A stretch of 64,000 nt of DNA from Stemphylium vesicarium (lineage: Eukaryota; Ascomycota; Dothideomycetes; Pleosporales; Pleosporaceae): positions 248,001 to 312,000 of the forward strand of contig QXCR01000015.1 of assembly GCA_004380135.1 (NCBI GenBank), in the 5' to 3' direction. The notes beneath the pieces are model-generated. The model searched no databases. It was given only the letters and a program-made list of their open reading frames with translations, and was not told where the DNA came from. Positions 23,811 to 32,604 of this stretch are shown here, piece by piece (the stretch's first letter is position 1; each line of letters opens with the position of its first letter). A program made the position numbers and the translations under genes.

Positions 23811-24511
23811 ATGCGTTTCACTACTGCTTTCATCTCCATGGCTGCTGCCTGCGCCTTCACCAGCTCTGCTGCCCCAGCTCCCATTCAAGCCAGCACCGCT
23901 GACGCTACCGACCTCGTGCCCCTTAACAAGGGTGCACCCGCTGTCGAGCTCGACACTGCCGGCCTGATTGGTCGTGCCGACTCCGCTGTCGCCGCACCCA
24001 AGCTTGAATTGCCCGCCGACCGCGCAGCCCTTGACGTCCTCGCTCGTCAAGACGACCCCCTCAAGGAACTAGAGGAGACTATTTACGGCGCTTCCGAGGG
24101 AGGTGAAGGCGGTGAGGGAGGCGAAGGTGGTGAGGGAGGCGAAGGTGGTGAGGGAGGCGAAGGTGGTGAGGGAGGCGAAGGCGGCGAGGGAGGTGAGGGA
24201 GGCGAAGGCGGCCAGGGAGGTGATGACGAAGGTGACGAGGAATTCAAGCGTCAGCTGTAAGTCCAACCTCTCATGTGCTCTTTCCAGTGTGTTCCATGGC
24301 TGACCCTTCCGAAATAGTCAAGTCAACCCCTGCACCAAGGACAGCGACAACAAGGCTTGCGAGATGGTCTGTGGCCTCATCGGCGACGGCAAGGGCGTCT
24401 GCAAGAAGACCACCGAGGAGTAAGTCTTCTTTGAACCTGCCTTTTCTATATATGTCGAGATGACGAAAGCTAACTTTTCGTAGCAAGTGGGAGTGCCAGT
24501 GCGGAGCTTAG
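23811..24511 (+). CDS. Secreted prepropeptide with EGG repeats and six-cysteine defensin-like tail
   Basis: Exons 23811-24256, 24318-24419, 24484-24511; introns 61 and 64 nt; 191 aa. Residues 1 to about 21 form a signal peptide (MRFTTAFISMAAACAFTSSA). Residues 96-134 are 13 tandem Glu-Gly-Gly units, followed by an acidic DDEGDEEF and a dibasic KR at 146-147, a Kex2-type cleavage site. Cleavage there would leave 44 residues with Cys at 154, 163, 167, 177, 187 and 189, spacing C-x8-C-x3-C-x9-C-x9-C-x-C. The CxxxC plus CxC pair is the signature of the cysteine-stabilised alpha-beta fold of fungal defensins, whose precursors also end their propeptide with KR. Exon 1 encodes everything up to the cleavage site and exon 3 carries the last CxC. 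If the second intron is retained, a TAA at 24421 removes the last two cysteines. Role (antimicrobial peptide or effector) is inferred. Confidence 0.85.
24096..24219 (+). repeat. Coding minisatellite (EGG repeat)
   Basis: Tandem, imperfect 9- and 18-nt units, best copy GGCGAAGGTGGTGAGGGA, repeated with synonymous changes and always in frame. It encodes 13 Glu-Gly-Gly units and a final Gln-Gly-Gly in the propeptide of the gene at 23811. Unit number is likely to vary between isolates. Confidence 0.9.
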
Positions 24512-24786
24512 ATTCAGATTCAGAGAGAGAGATGAGACGAGGGGACTTTGGGGAGAGAGAGCTATGGCGTTCAAACATAAAACACGGAAGCATAACTGGG
24601 ACTATTTTGCACAAGTAGAGTAGGCGTTCTTTGGGAGTCAGTTTTCAATAACAATGGTGTTTCTGAGTATCTGTCCGCACCCCGAGTATGCTACGTGATC
24701 ATTCGTTTTTCGTATCTGCCTTGCTCTACGAGAAACATGCCCCGAGTTTTTTCATATGGACATTGAATTTGGCTAGCGAGATCGTC

Positions 24787-26670
24787 CTATTCAGTACTCC
24801 AATCTTCACTATCGTCGCTGTTATAATGGATGTCTTTTTCGTCGCCAGCATCACCCCGGAAACGTGGATCCGGGTCTTCAACAAACCGGAGCGAGGTAGT
24901 AGTGTTGCTCTTATTGGGCCACGTGCCTTCCTTCCACGGTCGTCCCTCTCCAGCTCTGGGCATAGGCGCATCATCCTCGCTAGCAACATAATCACGCAAC
25001 CCAAAGAATTTCGCGCCAAGCTCCTCTTCTATGAAAACAGCCTGGCAGTAGTCGCAATGTTCTCGGTGCTTATCGAGCTGCGTAGCCCAATCCTCACAGT
25101 ATGGGCCTTTCGTATACCTAAACCCCCTGGCGCTCTTGTCTTTGTGTTGCGGATTTAGCTGCTTGATATGTTGCCAGTCGAAACGACGGATGCTGTCTTC
25201 GCGCTCGCGAATGAGCCTTGGAGAGAACATGAGCCGACTGAGTCGAATGCTAAGGGGTTCATATGACGCCTGGCCGTATCTGATCTCGTGCGAAGCTTCC
25301 GGTGTAAACGCACCGTATCGTTGTGCAGTTGGCAACGGGGTGTTTGGTGATGATGGTCTTGTTGAAGAAGTCATTGGAAACTGCCGACTGCCGTCAGAGT
25401 CGAAGTACCAGCTTGGCGAATGACCATAGCTACTCCCTCCCCCGCGGAATGAGACTTCGGGTGTTGGAAACAGACCGTATGCCTTGGAGGGAGAAGTCTG
25501 ACCTTTCTCAGGGCATGCATCACATCCGCAGGGGCTGTTGAGTTGAGGATGCTTATCCGTATCCAACACGTTGATTAGATCATTGAGATCTAGGAAAAGC
25601 TCGATATCCTCATCGCTCGACAAGCTTTGATCGATGCCAACGCTCTCCCAGGGCTCACTCGGCTTCCCGTCATCCGTTCCCAATACCTGCCATGCGGCGA
25701 TTTTGACCTGCCCATTTGGAATCGCACCTAATGCCACGCCTGATATATCTGGTAGACCAATCGTGACCTTGTCACCCAACCCATTGGGCAGGTCCACGCC
25801 CATCCCTTCACGAATCTGCATAATTTGCAAGGCACGTAAGATATGCGGCTCATCTTTTAGATTCCCCCTGCTCTTGTCGCAGTCTAGAATCTCGCGAATT
25901 TGTGCCAGCGTGGACTGGCTTGGGAACTGGTAGATGTGTGGAGGGTAGCCTGGGAACACTATCGTCGACTGCAGCGGAAAGAAATCGAATGAAGTGGCTG
26001 AGCTAGCTGCGCGTGTCTTAGGAAACTTAGTAGGTGCATTTTCGTTGGTTTCTGATACATGAGGGAGGTGCGGTGAGGGCAATACCGAGGCGTCGCTTCC
26101 CGCGTTAGGTGCGATGGTTTGTAAGAACTCTTCCTTTCCGTTTCCTCCGCCACGTGGCGTGCCTTTTTGACTAAGCATCTCATCGACCTGATCCCAATTC
26201 GTGTAACCTCCATATTCATATACGAACTCTTCATCTTCGTCCCTCGCACCCATACCATCTCTCAACCCCAGTTCAACTTCAATATCATCCTTCTTTCTTG
26301 AGCACGTGCAACACTTCTCGTCATCGTGATCCGCTTTTCCCTCCCTCTCCTCCTGTTCGTAGCGAGAATATTGCGAGTCGGGAGTGGGCGCGGAGCTACG
26401 CAGGAAAAAGCGGGTTACTGGTGAGTGAGTTTTGTGTTGCACTTCCACATCCTCCGCCTCTTCTTCGCGCCGCAGCTCTCTGGTATCAGCTTGCGCACGA
26501 TGCCTGCTTGTCTCACCATCCGTACAGTACGAATTTTGAGTCAGCCTCTCAGTGATGACGCGCATGTTACGACGGTGCTCTGCTACTAGACCTTCCGTGT
26601 CTCTGACCCTCTGTTCAAACTGGGGATCGGTGTGCGGACCAGCTGCAGCAGGGCCGTTGCGTGCACTCAT
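24787..26670 (-). CDS. Unrecognised 627-aa protein
   Basis: Single open frame from ATG at 26670 to the stop at 24787. It is hydrophilic, with no signal peptide or membrane segment. The N-terminal third is charged and disordered, with a CCTCSRKK patch and acidic runs. A more ordered middle (about 225-345) contains YPPHIYQFPSQSTLAQIREI and a VKIAAWQVLG block. A second Cys cluster, CGCDACPEKG, follows near residue 385, and the C-terminal third has CEDW and HREHCDYCQAVF, which could bind metal with nearby His/Cys. No named domain is recognised. The gene converges on the defensin-like gene with a 275-bp gap. Confidence 0.8.
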   Translation of the reverse strand: MSARNGPAAAGPHTDPQFEQRVRDTEGLVAEHRRNMRVITERLTQNSYCTDGETSRHRAQADTRELRREEEAEDVEVQHKTHSPVTRFFLRSSAPTPDSQYSRYEQEEREGKADHDDEKCCTCSRKKDDIEVELGLRDGMGARDEDEEFVYEYGGYTNWDQVDEMLSQKGTPRGGGNGKEEFLQTIAPNAGSDASVLPSPHLPHVSETNENAPTKFPKTRAASSATSFDFFPLQSTIVFPGYPPHIYQFPSQSTLAQIREILDCDKSRGNLKDEPHILRALQIMQIREGMGVDLPNGLGDKVTIGLPDISGVALGAIPNGQVKIAAWQVLGTDDGKPSEPWESVGIDQSLSSDEDIELFLDLNDLINVLDTDKHPQLNSPCGCDACPEKGQTSPSKAYGLFPTPEVSFRGGGSSYGHSPSWYFDSDGSRQFPMTSSTRPSSPNTPLPTAQRYGAFTPEASHEIRYGQASYEPLSIRLSRLMFSPRLIREREDSIRRFDWQHIKQLNPQHKDKSARGFRYTKGPYCEDWATQLDKHREHCDYCQAVFIEEELGAKFFGLRDYVASEDDAPMPRAGEGRPWKEGTWPNKSNTTTSLRFVEDPDPRFRGDAGDEKDIHYNSDDSEDWSTE

Positions 26671-27785
26671 GTATGCACCGTGAGATAATATAAGTTAGAA
26701 AGGAAAAGTGCAGTAGTCAAATAAGATTGGTGCGTATGGAAGTTGGTTTTGCTGCCAAACGAGAATATGGGTGGAGTTACAATTCGTAGTGGTCTCTGAG
26801 AGTAAGAAGTAAGACGATGAAGACTGAAGAGTGCAATGGGGACTTCATATAGCAGAAGAGTGAAGACGGGACCGTGAAGCAGGCAAAGAAGTGACAAAAA
26901 TGCACAAATGAAAGAAAACCGCTGTCGTTGTGTGTGATCAGAAAGTTACACCTCCGTGACAACACGCATAACCAAAAATGTGAAGAACCTTCTGCACACA
27001 TGAGCATAGCATGAACAGCCACAACATAGTAGCAAACCCGCACGCCGGCCACAGCACCATCCCCACGTTACAGCGCAAACAATCGACAGCATCAAGATCA
27101 AAATTGAAGTAGAAGATACCATTTACCAACGCTATGCATATACCTAGGTATAGATAAAAAGACCAATTCATCAGATTCTAAAAAAGCTCAAATAACCAGA
27201 TAAGCAGTCATAGAAAAGGACCAACAAGAGGCTAAAAACCAAGTTCTACGAGGATGGGGTATACCGTGCTTTCGCCCTTTGTAAGTAATGACGCCGTGCG
27301 GAAGAAGATGATGATGATGATGAAGAAGATGAAGCGGACGTCTAGAAGGTATAGAAAGGAGAAGAAGAACACAAGGCCATAAGAAGCATACCCATGTATG
27401 CTCACCCAACACCCCTGTTCGCAAATACATGCAAGGAAACCTCTCATGTTGTCGTAAAAAAAAAGGGTCGAAGAAACCAACCCGAACCAATGACCGTAGG
27501 GAAGATATTACAAACGCTATATTGTGGAGAGACAGAGAGTAAGAAAATCCATGGCGTCGTCATCGTGGGAAAGTCAAGAAGCTGACTGCCACGTGTTGAT
27601 ACAATCCACAAAAAGTCCCCAGTAATTGCCAACAAGCCCCCAAAATGCCCCACATCCGGCGGCAGGGGAAAGATGGATGACTGACCGGGGTGGTGGTGGT
27701 AGAAAGAAACCCAAATGTTGGCGCCAACGCTTTTGTGTGTGTAGGAATGATGCCGAACGCCCCGATTGTTGAAACACACTTTTGT
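26671..27785. other. Intergenic with GAT/GAA microsatellite
   Basis: 5' flank of the 627-aa gene and 3' flank of the 299-aa gene. It contains a GAAGAT/GATGAT purine-rich microsatellite at about 27300-27335. The open frames are shadows of low-complexity sequence. Confidence 0.5.
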
Positions 27786-28685
27786 TTAGTTGCCGACACG
27801 CTCCGAAACACGACCGCGTTCGAATTGCTCGACCCGGTCTTTTGAGTCGGTGCGCTTCATGCGGGACCGAGCTAGGGCGGCAGCGGCTTCTTCGTGTTCC
27901 CGGGCCAAGCGTCGGAGGGCAGCCTTGGCTTCCTCGAGCGGAATGCTATCACTGCGCTTGGGACTGTTCTGCCTGGATGGTCGCTGACTTGTGGGGTTTG
28001 ACGTAGGCGTAGACGGAAGGTAACGGATGCTGTTGGCCCGCGTGCTAGCAACGCTAAAGCCGTTCTTGGTGCTACCAGGGCGGCTGCTGCGATACTCTGT
28101 GCTCACCGACTCTTGGCTGCGGTTGTCGGCGTCGCGCGCAGGTGAGTTCTTTCGGGATCGGACGTAGTTCGGGTCGTCGCGCTTGATCATGTGACGGAAC
28201 TGCTGGGTTTGGGGATCAAGCACCCAGCGTTGATAGCCAGGGCCACCTTTGGCATTGCCGGGAATGAAAGTGTCGTTCTCATCCCAGCACTTTACCCAGG
28301 TTACGTCGTCAACACGGAAGAAGCCGGCTTGCACTTCTTTGCCCTTGTCGTTCTTGATCGTGACAGTCTTCTTTCGTTTGTAGAACTCGGGCTCTAAGAA
28401 GTAGCGGCCAATGGCATGAGAGTACTTGAGCGGAATGGGCCTGTCCACAGGAATGTACTCCTTTCCGTTCGAACCTTTGATGGTTGGTTTCCCATTGGTC
28501 TCGGGCTTTGATTCGTCTTTGAGAGTTGCGATCAAGAACCAGCCTCGACCGGGGATACTCTCATACTGGCCAGGCACGGGGTTATTCCATTCCTCGACAA
28601 CCTTGGATAGCTCGGCCTTGTTGGACTTGAACCACTTGTGAGGCGCAAAGGCCTTTTGGGTGGCCACGAAGAGGTTGGGTGCCAT
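27786..28685 (-). CDS. Unrecognised 299-aa protein with basic disordered tail
   Basis: Single open frame from ATG at 28685. The N-terminal 165 residues are ordered and rich in aromatic residues (PGRGWFLIATLKDES, HAIGRYFLEPEFYKRKK, FRVDDVTWVKCWDEND), suggesting a compact beta-rich domain. The rest is Ser/Arg/Pro-rich (RSRKNSPARDADNRSQES) with a short Ala/Glu/Arg-rich coiled-coil-like helix near 250-275. There is no signal peptide or membrane segment. I do not recognise the family. Confidence 0.8.
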   Translation of the reverse strand: MAPNLFVATQKAFAPHKWFKSNKAELSKVVEEWNNPVPGQYESIPGRGWFLIATLKDESKPETNGKPTIKGSNGKEYIPVDRPIPLKYSHAIGRYFLEPEFYKRKKTVTIKNDKGKEVQAGFFRVDDVTWVKCWDENDTFIPGNAKGGPGYQRWVLDPQTQQFRHMIKRDDPNYVRSRKNSPARDADNRSQESVSTEYRSSRPGSTKNGFSVASTRANSIRYLPSTPTSNPTSQRPSRQNSPKRSDSIPLEEAKAALRRLAREHEEAAAALARSRMKRTDSKDRVEQFERGRVSERVGN

Positions 28686-31128
28686 TTGAATAGTAGTGGC
28701 GGGACTAAAGAAGTGGTTGTCCTGGTTACTGCTGCAATATTGTCCTCCGGGGACAGTCGGCAGTAGTAGTGGGTCTTGAAATCTGGGGGCGGCAAATATG
28801 CGAAAAAGCCTCTTGTAGGTGGAGCTGTCCTTTGTCGTAGCAGTAGAGCAAGTCGACTCTGATCGTCAGTGGCAACGTGGGACGCGCCAAAAGTCGGAAT
28901 GGGATTGAAAGGAGGCGGCCTGGTAAACGAGGCTGGAAGATGCGTTACTGGAATATCGAATTTCTGATGATGGGACTAGCCGAAGACCGCCGGTCACTGC
29001 GTGCAGCTGCACGACTGTGTCGCTATGAGGAGCGAGGCAAGCCTTCGACGAGCGTAGTTCACAGAATTGCGCGTGAAAGGAGGATTCTCGAAACAAAGGC
29101 TCTGGGGATGTCCAAATATTTAAAGCACGGGAGCTAAAATAGTGCTGGGCCTGAAAATCTTTCCCAGGCTGACGGAAGGAAATTGGGTTGCGCTTCGACC
29201 TACCGTGGGTAGCTGTGTGGGCCATGGACCGGGGAGTAATAGTCAGGAAATCATATGCGAATCGAATCTGAGCACAGAGGCTTCTGGTACATGGCCCCCG
29301 AACGTATCGGAGTCTGAGGAAAATCAACGGGGCTCCCTCATTATTCGTCATCGCTGCAACACTGCCTCAATCAGCTCGTCTCAGCGGTACACGTTTTTTT
29401 CGGTTCTTTCCCCTCTCACACCCACGGATCTGCTAATGGCGGCGGTCGCATGTACGAGTCCGCATGCGTGCCTCCCTGACAGCATCCCACATCCGTCGAT
29501 AAAGTGCATCCAGCAGCCAATCGCATCGCGCTGCAGCCACGCGTGGACGGATAATGCTAGATAACGCGATTAACGTAGAACCGGAATCAGCAGCGCTTGA
29601 GTGTGTGCGAAATTGCAAGGGCAGGCACAGACGAAGAGCAGCTTCAGGGCGGTGTGATGCTGGGTTGAGGTGTGCGGATGAGAAAGGAACTGAGTGGGCC
29701 AGAGGGCGTCGACTAGATCGCGGAACCTCAGGAAGCGTACCGGTTAGCGAGCGCTCAACACATGGCACCATGAAACATGCTTGCTGATTGAAGAAATCAG
29801 CAGCAAGCATGGAGTGTGCCGTCGCGATAGTTGCAAGTGTTTCTTTGCGTGTTTGCAGAGTAATCTCAGTCGTCGTCGACGTTGAGCCCTTCAATCTCCC
29901 TGCCGGCTCCTCCCTTCGCTCCCCTCGCTCTCCCGTCATCCCCCAATCTTCTAACCCCGTGAAATGTCGTCGACCCCACAAACAAGGCCGAAGCAGCCCG
30001 ACGCTTGCAGCCGAAACCTTGCCTACAGCACTTACAGCACGCGATCAAATGCTACACTACCTGGCGCCCACGAGGCCACTCCTCCCGTTGATTCTGGAAG
30101 GTATCGCTCCCGGACGTGCGACGCCGCTAAGCCAGCTCGCCCAGGGTCATCGCGGCTCTTGCGCTGCCCCTTTGTGACACTGTGACTCGCACGCGCCACG
30201 GCTTTACTATCGGGAAACGTTCCTTATCAGCATGCATGCGAGCGGTAGCCATCATTTCATCAATTCGCGGCGGTGAGGTTGGGCGAGCTGAACACCTCGT
30301 GTGATGTAGCATGGCTGCACGCTGCTTAGCCGGAGTGATGCCACATGTTGAGCTGTAATGGTGTGCGGATACGGAAGTCTGCCACTTCAGCCGGTAGATG
30401 TGCTTATCCAGCGCAAAGCAAGCTGCGAGAATAATCAGACATGGTATTCCTGATAAGAGTATATTGTACCATATTGGTGGAGCGTATGTTGGCTCTCGTG
30501 TTACCATACGTCCGATAACGTCTAATCCGTGAATTCACAAGTCCATGTGCGATGGCTGGTTTACTAAACACGGGTCGGATGCGGTCAGCAACAACAACGC
30601 GATGCAATCTTGCAGGACACCAGATGAGTATGCCTGACGTCTCTCGATGCAGTCCTTCAGGTTGTATTTAGCATGTGAAGGGGACAAGACCCCAGTACAG
30701 TCCCGAATCTTGGCGAGGATACCTGATATACCCAAAGTATTGGCGGGAACCCTTTTCGAGATGACGCAGCGGTCTGCAGGGCAGATAAGGCTACCGCCAT
30801 CGAAGAAGCAAATACTTGATTCAAACGATCAGGCATTCACCCATGAGAAAACTATCCATCCGAAAACAAATCACGCAGCCTACGTCACTTGGGGAAACCG
30901 TCCTGGGTTTGGCTCGTTTTTCATTGCATTCCTACGGCTTCTGTCCTTTCATGTCCTTGGGCATCCCGTGGTAACATGTCGCAATGCTGTTTTGAAGTGC
31001 ATGCCTCTTCTCGTACCGCATCAAAGGGTACTGTGAGCCGAAGAGGGTGAAAAGCCTTCCCATTGAGATCGTAACTAATCAGAGAGACGCCTTGTATGCC
31101 CCGCCCCAAAGTGAAAATCCACACATCT
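28686..31128. other. Long intergenic region
   Basis: 2.4 kb without a supported gene. It must hold the promoter of the 299-aa gene on its left and the 3' flank of the eL32 gene on its right. The most gene-like start is an ATG at 29964 after a pyrimidine-rich tract; it opens only 73 codons (MSSTPQTRPKQPDACSRN) with no recognisable product, and I do not call it. Confidence 0.5.
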
Positions 31129-31855
31129 CTATGACTCGGTCTTGACGCGGGCCTTGCCGTTGGTGACCTTGACACCGATTTGCTTCGCGCGAGCAATGAT
31201 GTCGATGCGCTTTCGTGCTGAGACAGCGTGGGCGATCCTGTCGCAATGTTAGTGTCATGTGTGGTGTGTGTTGTAGTTGGGTCAACATACTCGGCGGCGA
31301 AGGTGGCGTTGTGCATGAGGAGAAGGTCAACATCGGCGACTGATTTTGTTAGCTGCATCCTGGAATGCTGCGACGACCAGTGTATAGCATACCGTTGTTG
31401 ACGACAAAGGCCTTGTGGCCGCTGGGCATCATGTGGCGGGTCTTCTTGTTAGAGCCGTATCCGATCTGTTCGGCATCTCGTCAGCCCTTGTCCATCAAGC
31501 TTCCCGTCTTGTTCCAAAAAAAACGCCATTTTCCGGTAGCAGGAGTCCTTTGCAAGTCGTGCGGTGATTGGAATCGTACCTTGGGCATAGCAGCCTGGCC
31601 CTTGAACCGTCTGCGGACGCAGTTGTCGATACCCTTGGGCTTGCGCCATGAGGGGTCGACGCCTATCCATTGTCAGATCCCGTTCCCTTCACTCCCATCT
31701 ACGAGTGTCTCTTACACTTGAAGCGGTCCGACTGGTGGCGGTTGAAGCGCTTGCGGTCTGTAAACGGATACGTCAGTCGCGAAATTTCGAGGTCATCGAG
31801 GTAGGTGCGGCGTACGCTTCTTGATGATCGGAACGTGCTTCTTAGCGGCGACCAT
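31129..31855 (-). CDS. RPL32: 60S ribosomal protein eL32
   Basis: Component of the large ribosomal subunit. Exons on the minus strand: 31855-31816, 31757-31716, 31662-31580, 31465-31393, 31339-31291, 31237-31129. The five introns are 58, 53, 114, 53 and 53 nt. The product is 131 aa, the usual size. Family landmarks in order: [82 protein letters not shown] and [20 protein letters not shown] directly before the ATG could be the acceptor of a 5' UTR intron whose donor may lie near 31907 (GTGCGT). High intron density is typical of ribosomal protein genes in this group. Confidence 0.96.
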
Positions 31856-32604
31856 CTGCAGAGGATCAGTACGGTTACAGCAATCTGTTGCGAATGTATA
31901 CGCACTTTGACTGCTGTGTGGTTAGTTTGTCGTGAACTGGACGTTGTCGATGTGCAGCGAAAATCAAGCCCGGCACTGTTGGCACTGCTAAGACGCTAGT
32001 CGCACTTAAGCGAGCTGCCCCAGCCACACCTTTGAGGCGCAACGACCATCGAATTCCTCATCTTTCGGCGACCATCACCGCAACTTGGGGATTGATGCGC
32101 GCGTCGCTACCTAGGGTGAGGTCTTGTAATAAAAAACAGTACCAGCTCTTGCAGATATTCGCTATAACGCGCATCTGCCATCTACCACGGTTAGACATTA
32201 CGATTGCATCGATGCCACATTGTAGATGCTGCACCCACTCTCCGGATCCACATCTCGAATTCTAGCCAATCTAGCCGTGGCCGAGAAGTAATTCTAGGCC
32301 TACATACCATGGCACACTCAATTTCACACGACAATCAATGAAAGCTGGCCGTTTATTATTCATTCCGAGCTACTCTATCTACTAGACGATGATTTCGTGC
32401 GATTGAAGTGCCCAAAATCTGACTGAAAGGTATGTTATGCTCCCGTGAATATCGTAACCATGCATCAAACAAACCGCCTTCTGATGTGCAAGCTGTCATC
32501 AGCTATCGTAGTAGTAAATCATGTCGTCTACCGTAACTCCCCGCTAGTCAGTCCAAGAGAGACCCAAATCATCAGAAGACCATCGTGCATAACGCCGAGA
32601 AAGC
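31856..32604. other. Intergenic, eL32 promoter
   Basis: 5' flank of the eL32 gene and 3' flank of DCN1. No gene and no convincing conserved promoter element was recognised. Confidence 0.5.

Noticed and set aside
27300..27335. GAT/GAA repeat as a functional element
   Set aside because: Looks like an ordinary trinucleotide microsatellite in a 3' flank.
29433..30177. Open frames of 182 (minus) and 129 (plus) codons
   Set aside because: Mutually overlapping, no recognised domain, and located in a pyrimidine-rich promoter-like region.
31466..31579. Possible snoRNA in the 114-nt intron of the eL32 gene
   Set aside because: It has a CTGA and a weak TTGATGG, but no good C box and no terminal stem, so a C/D snoRNA is not supported.
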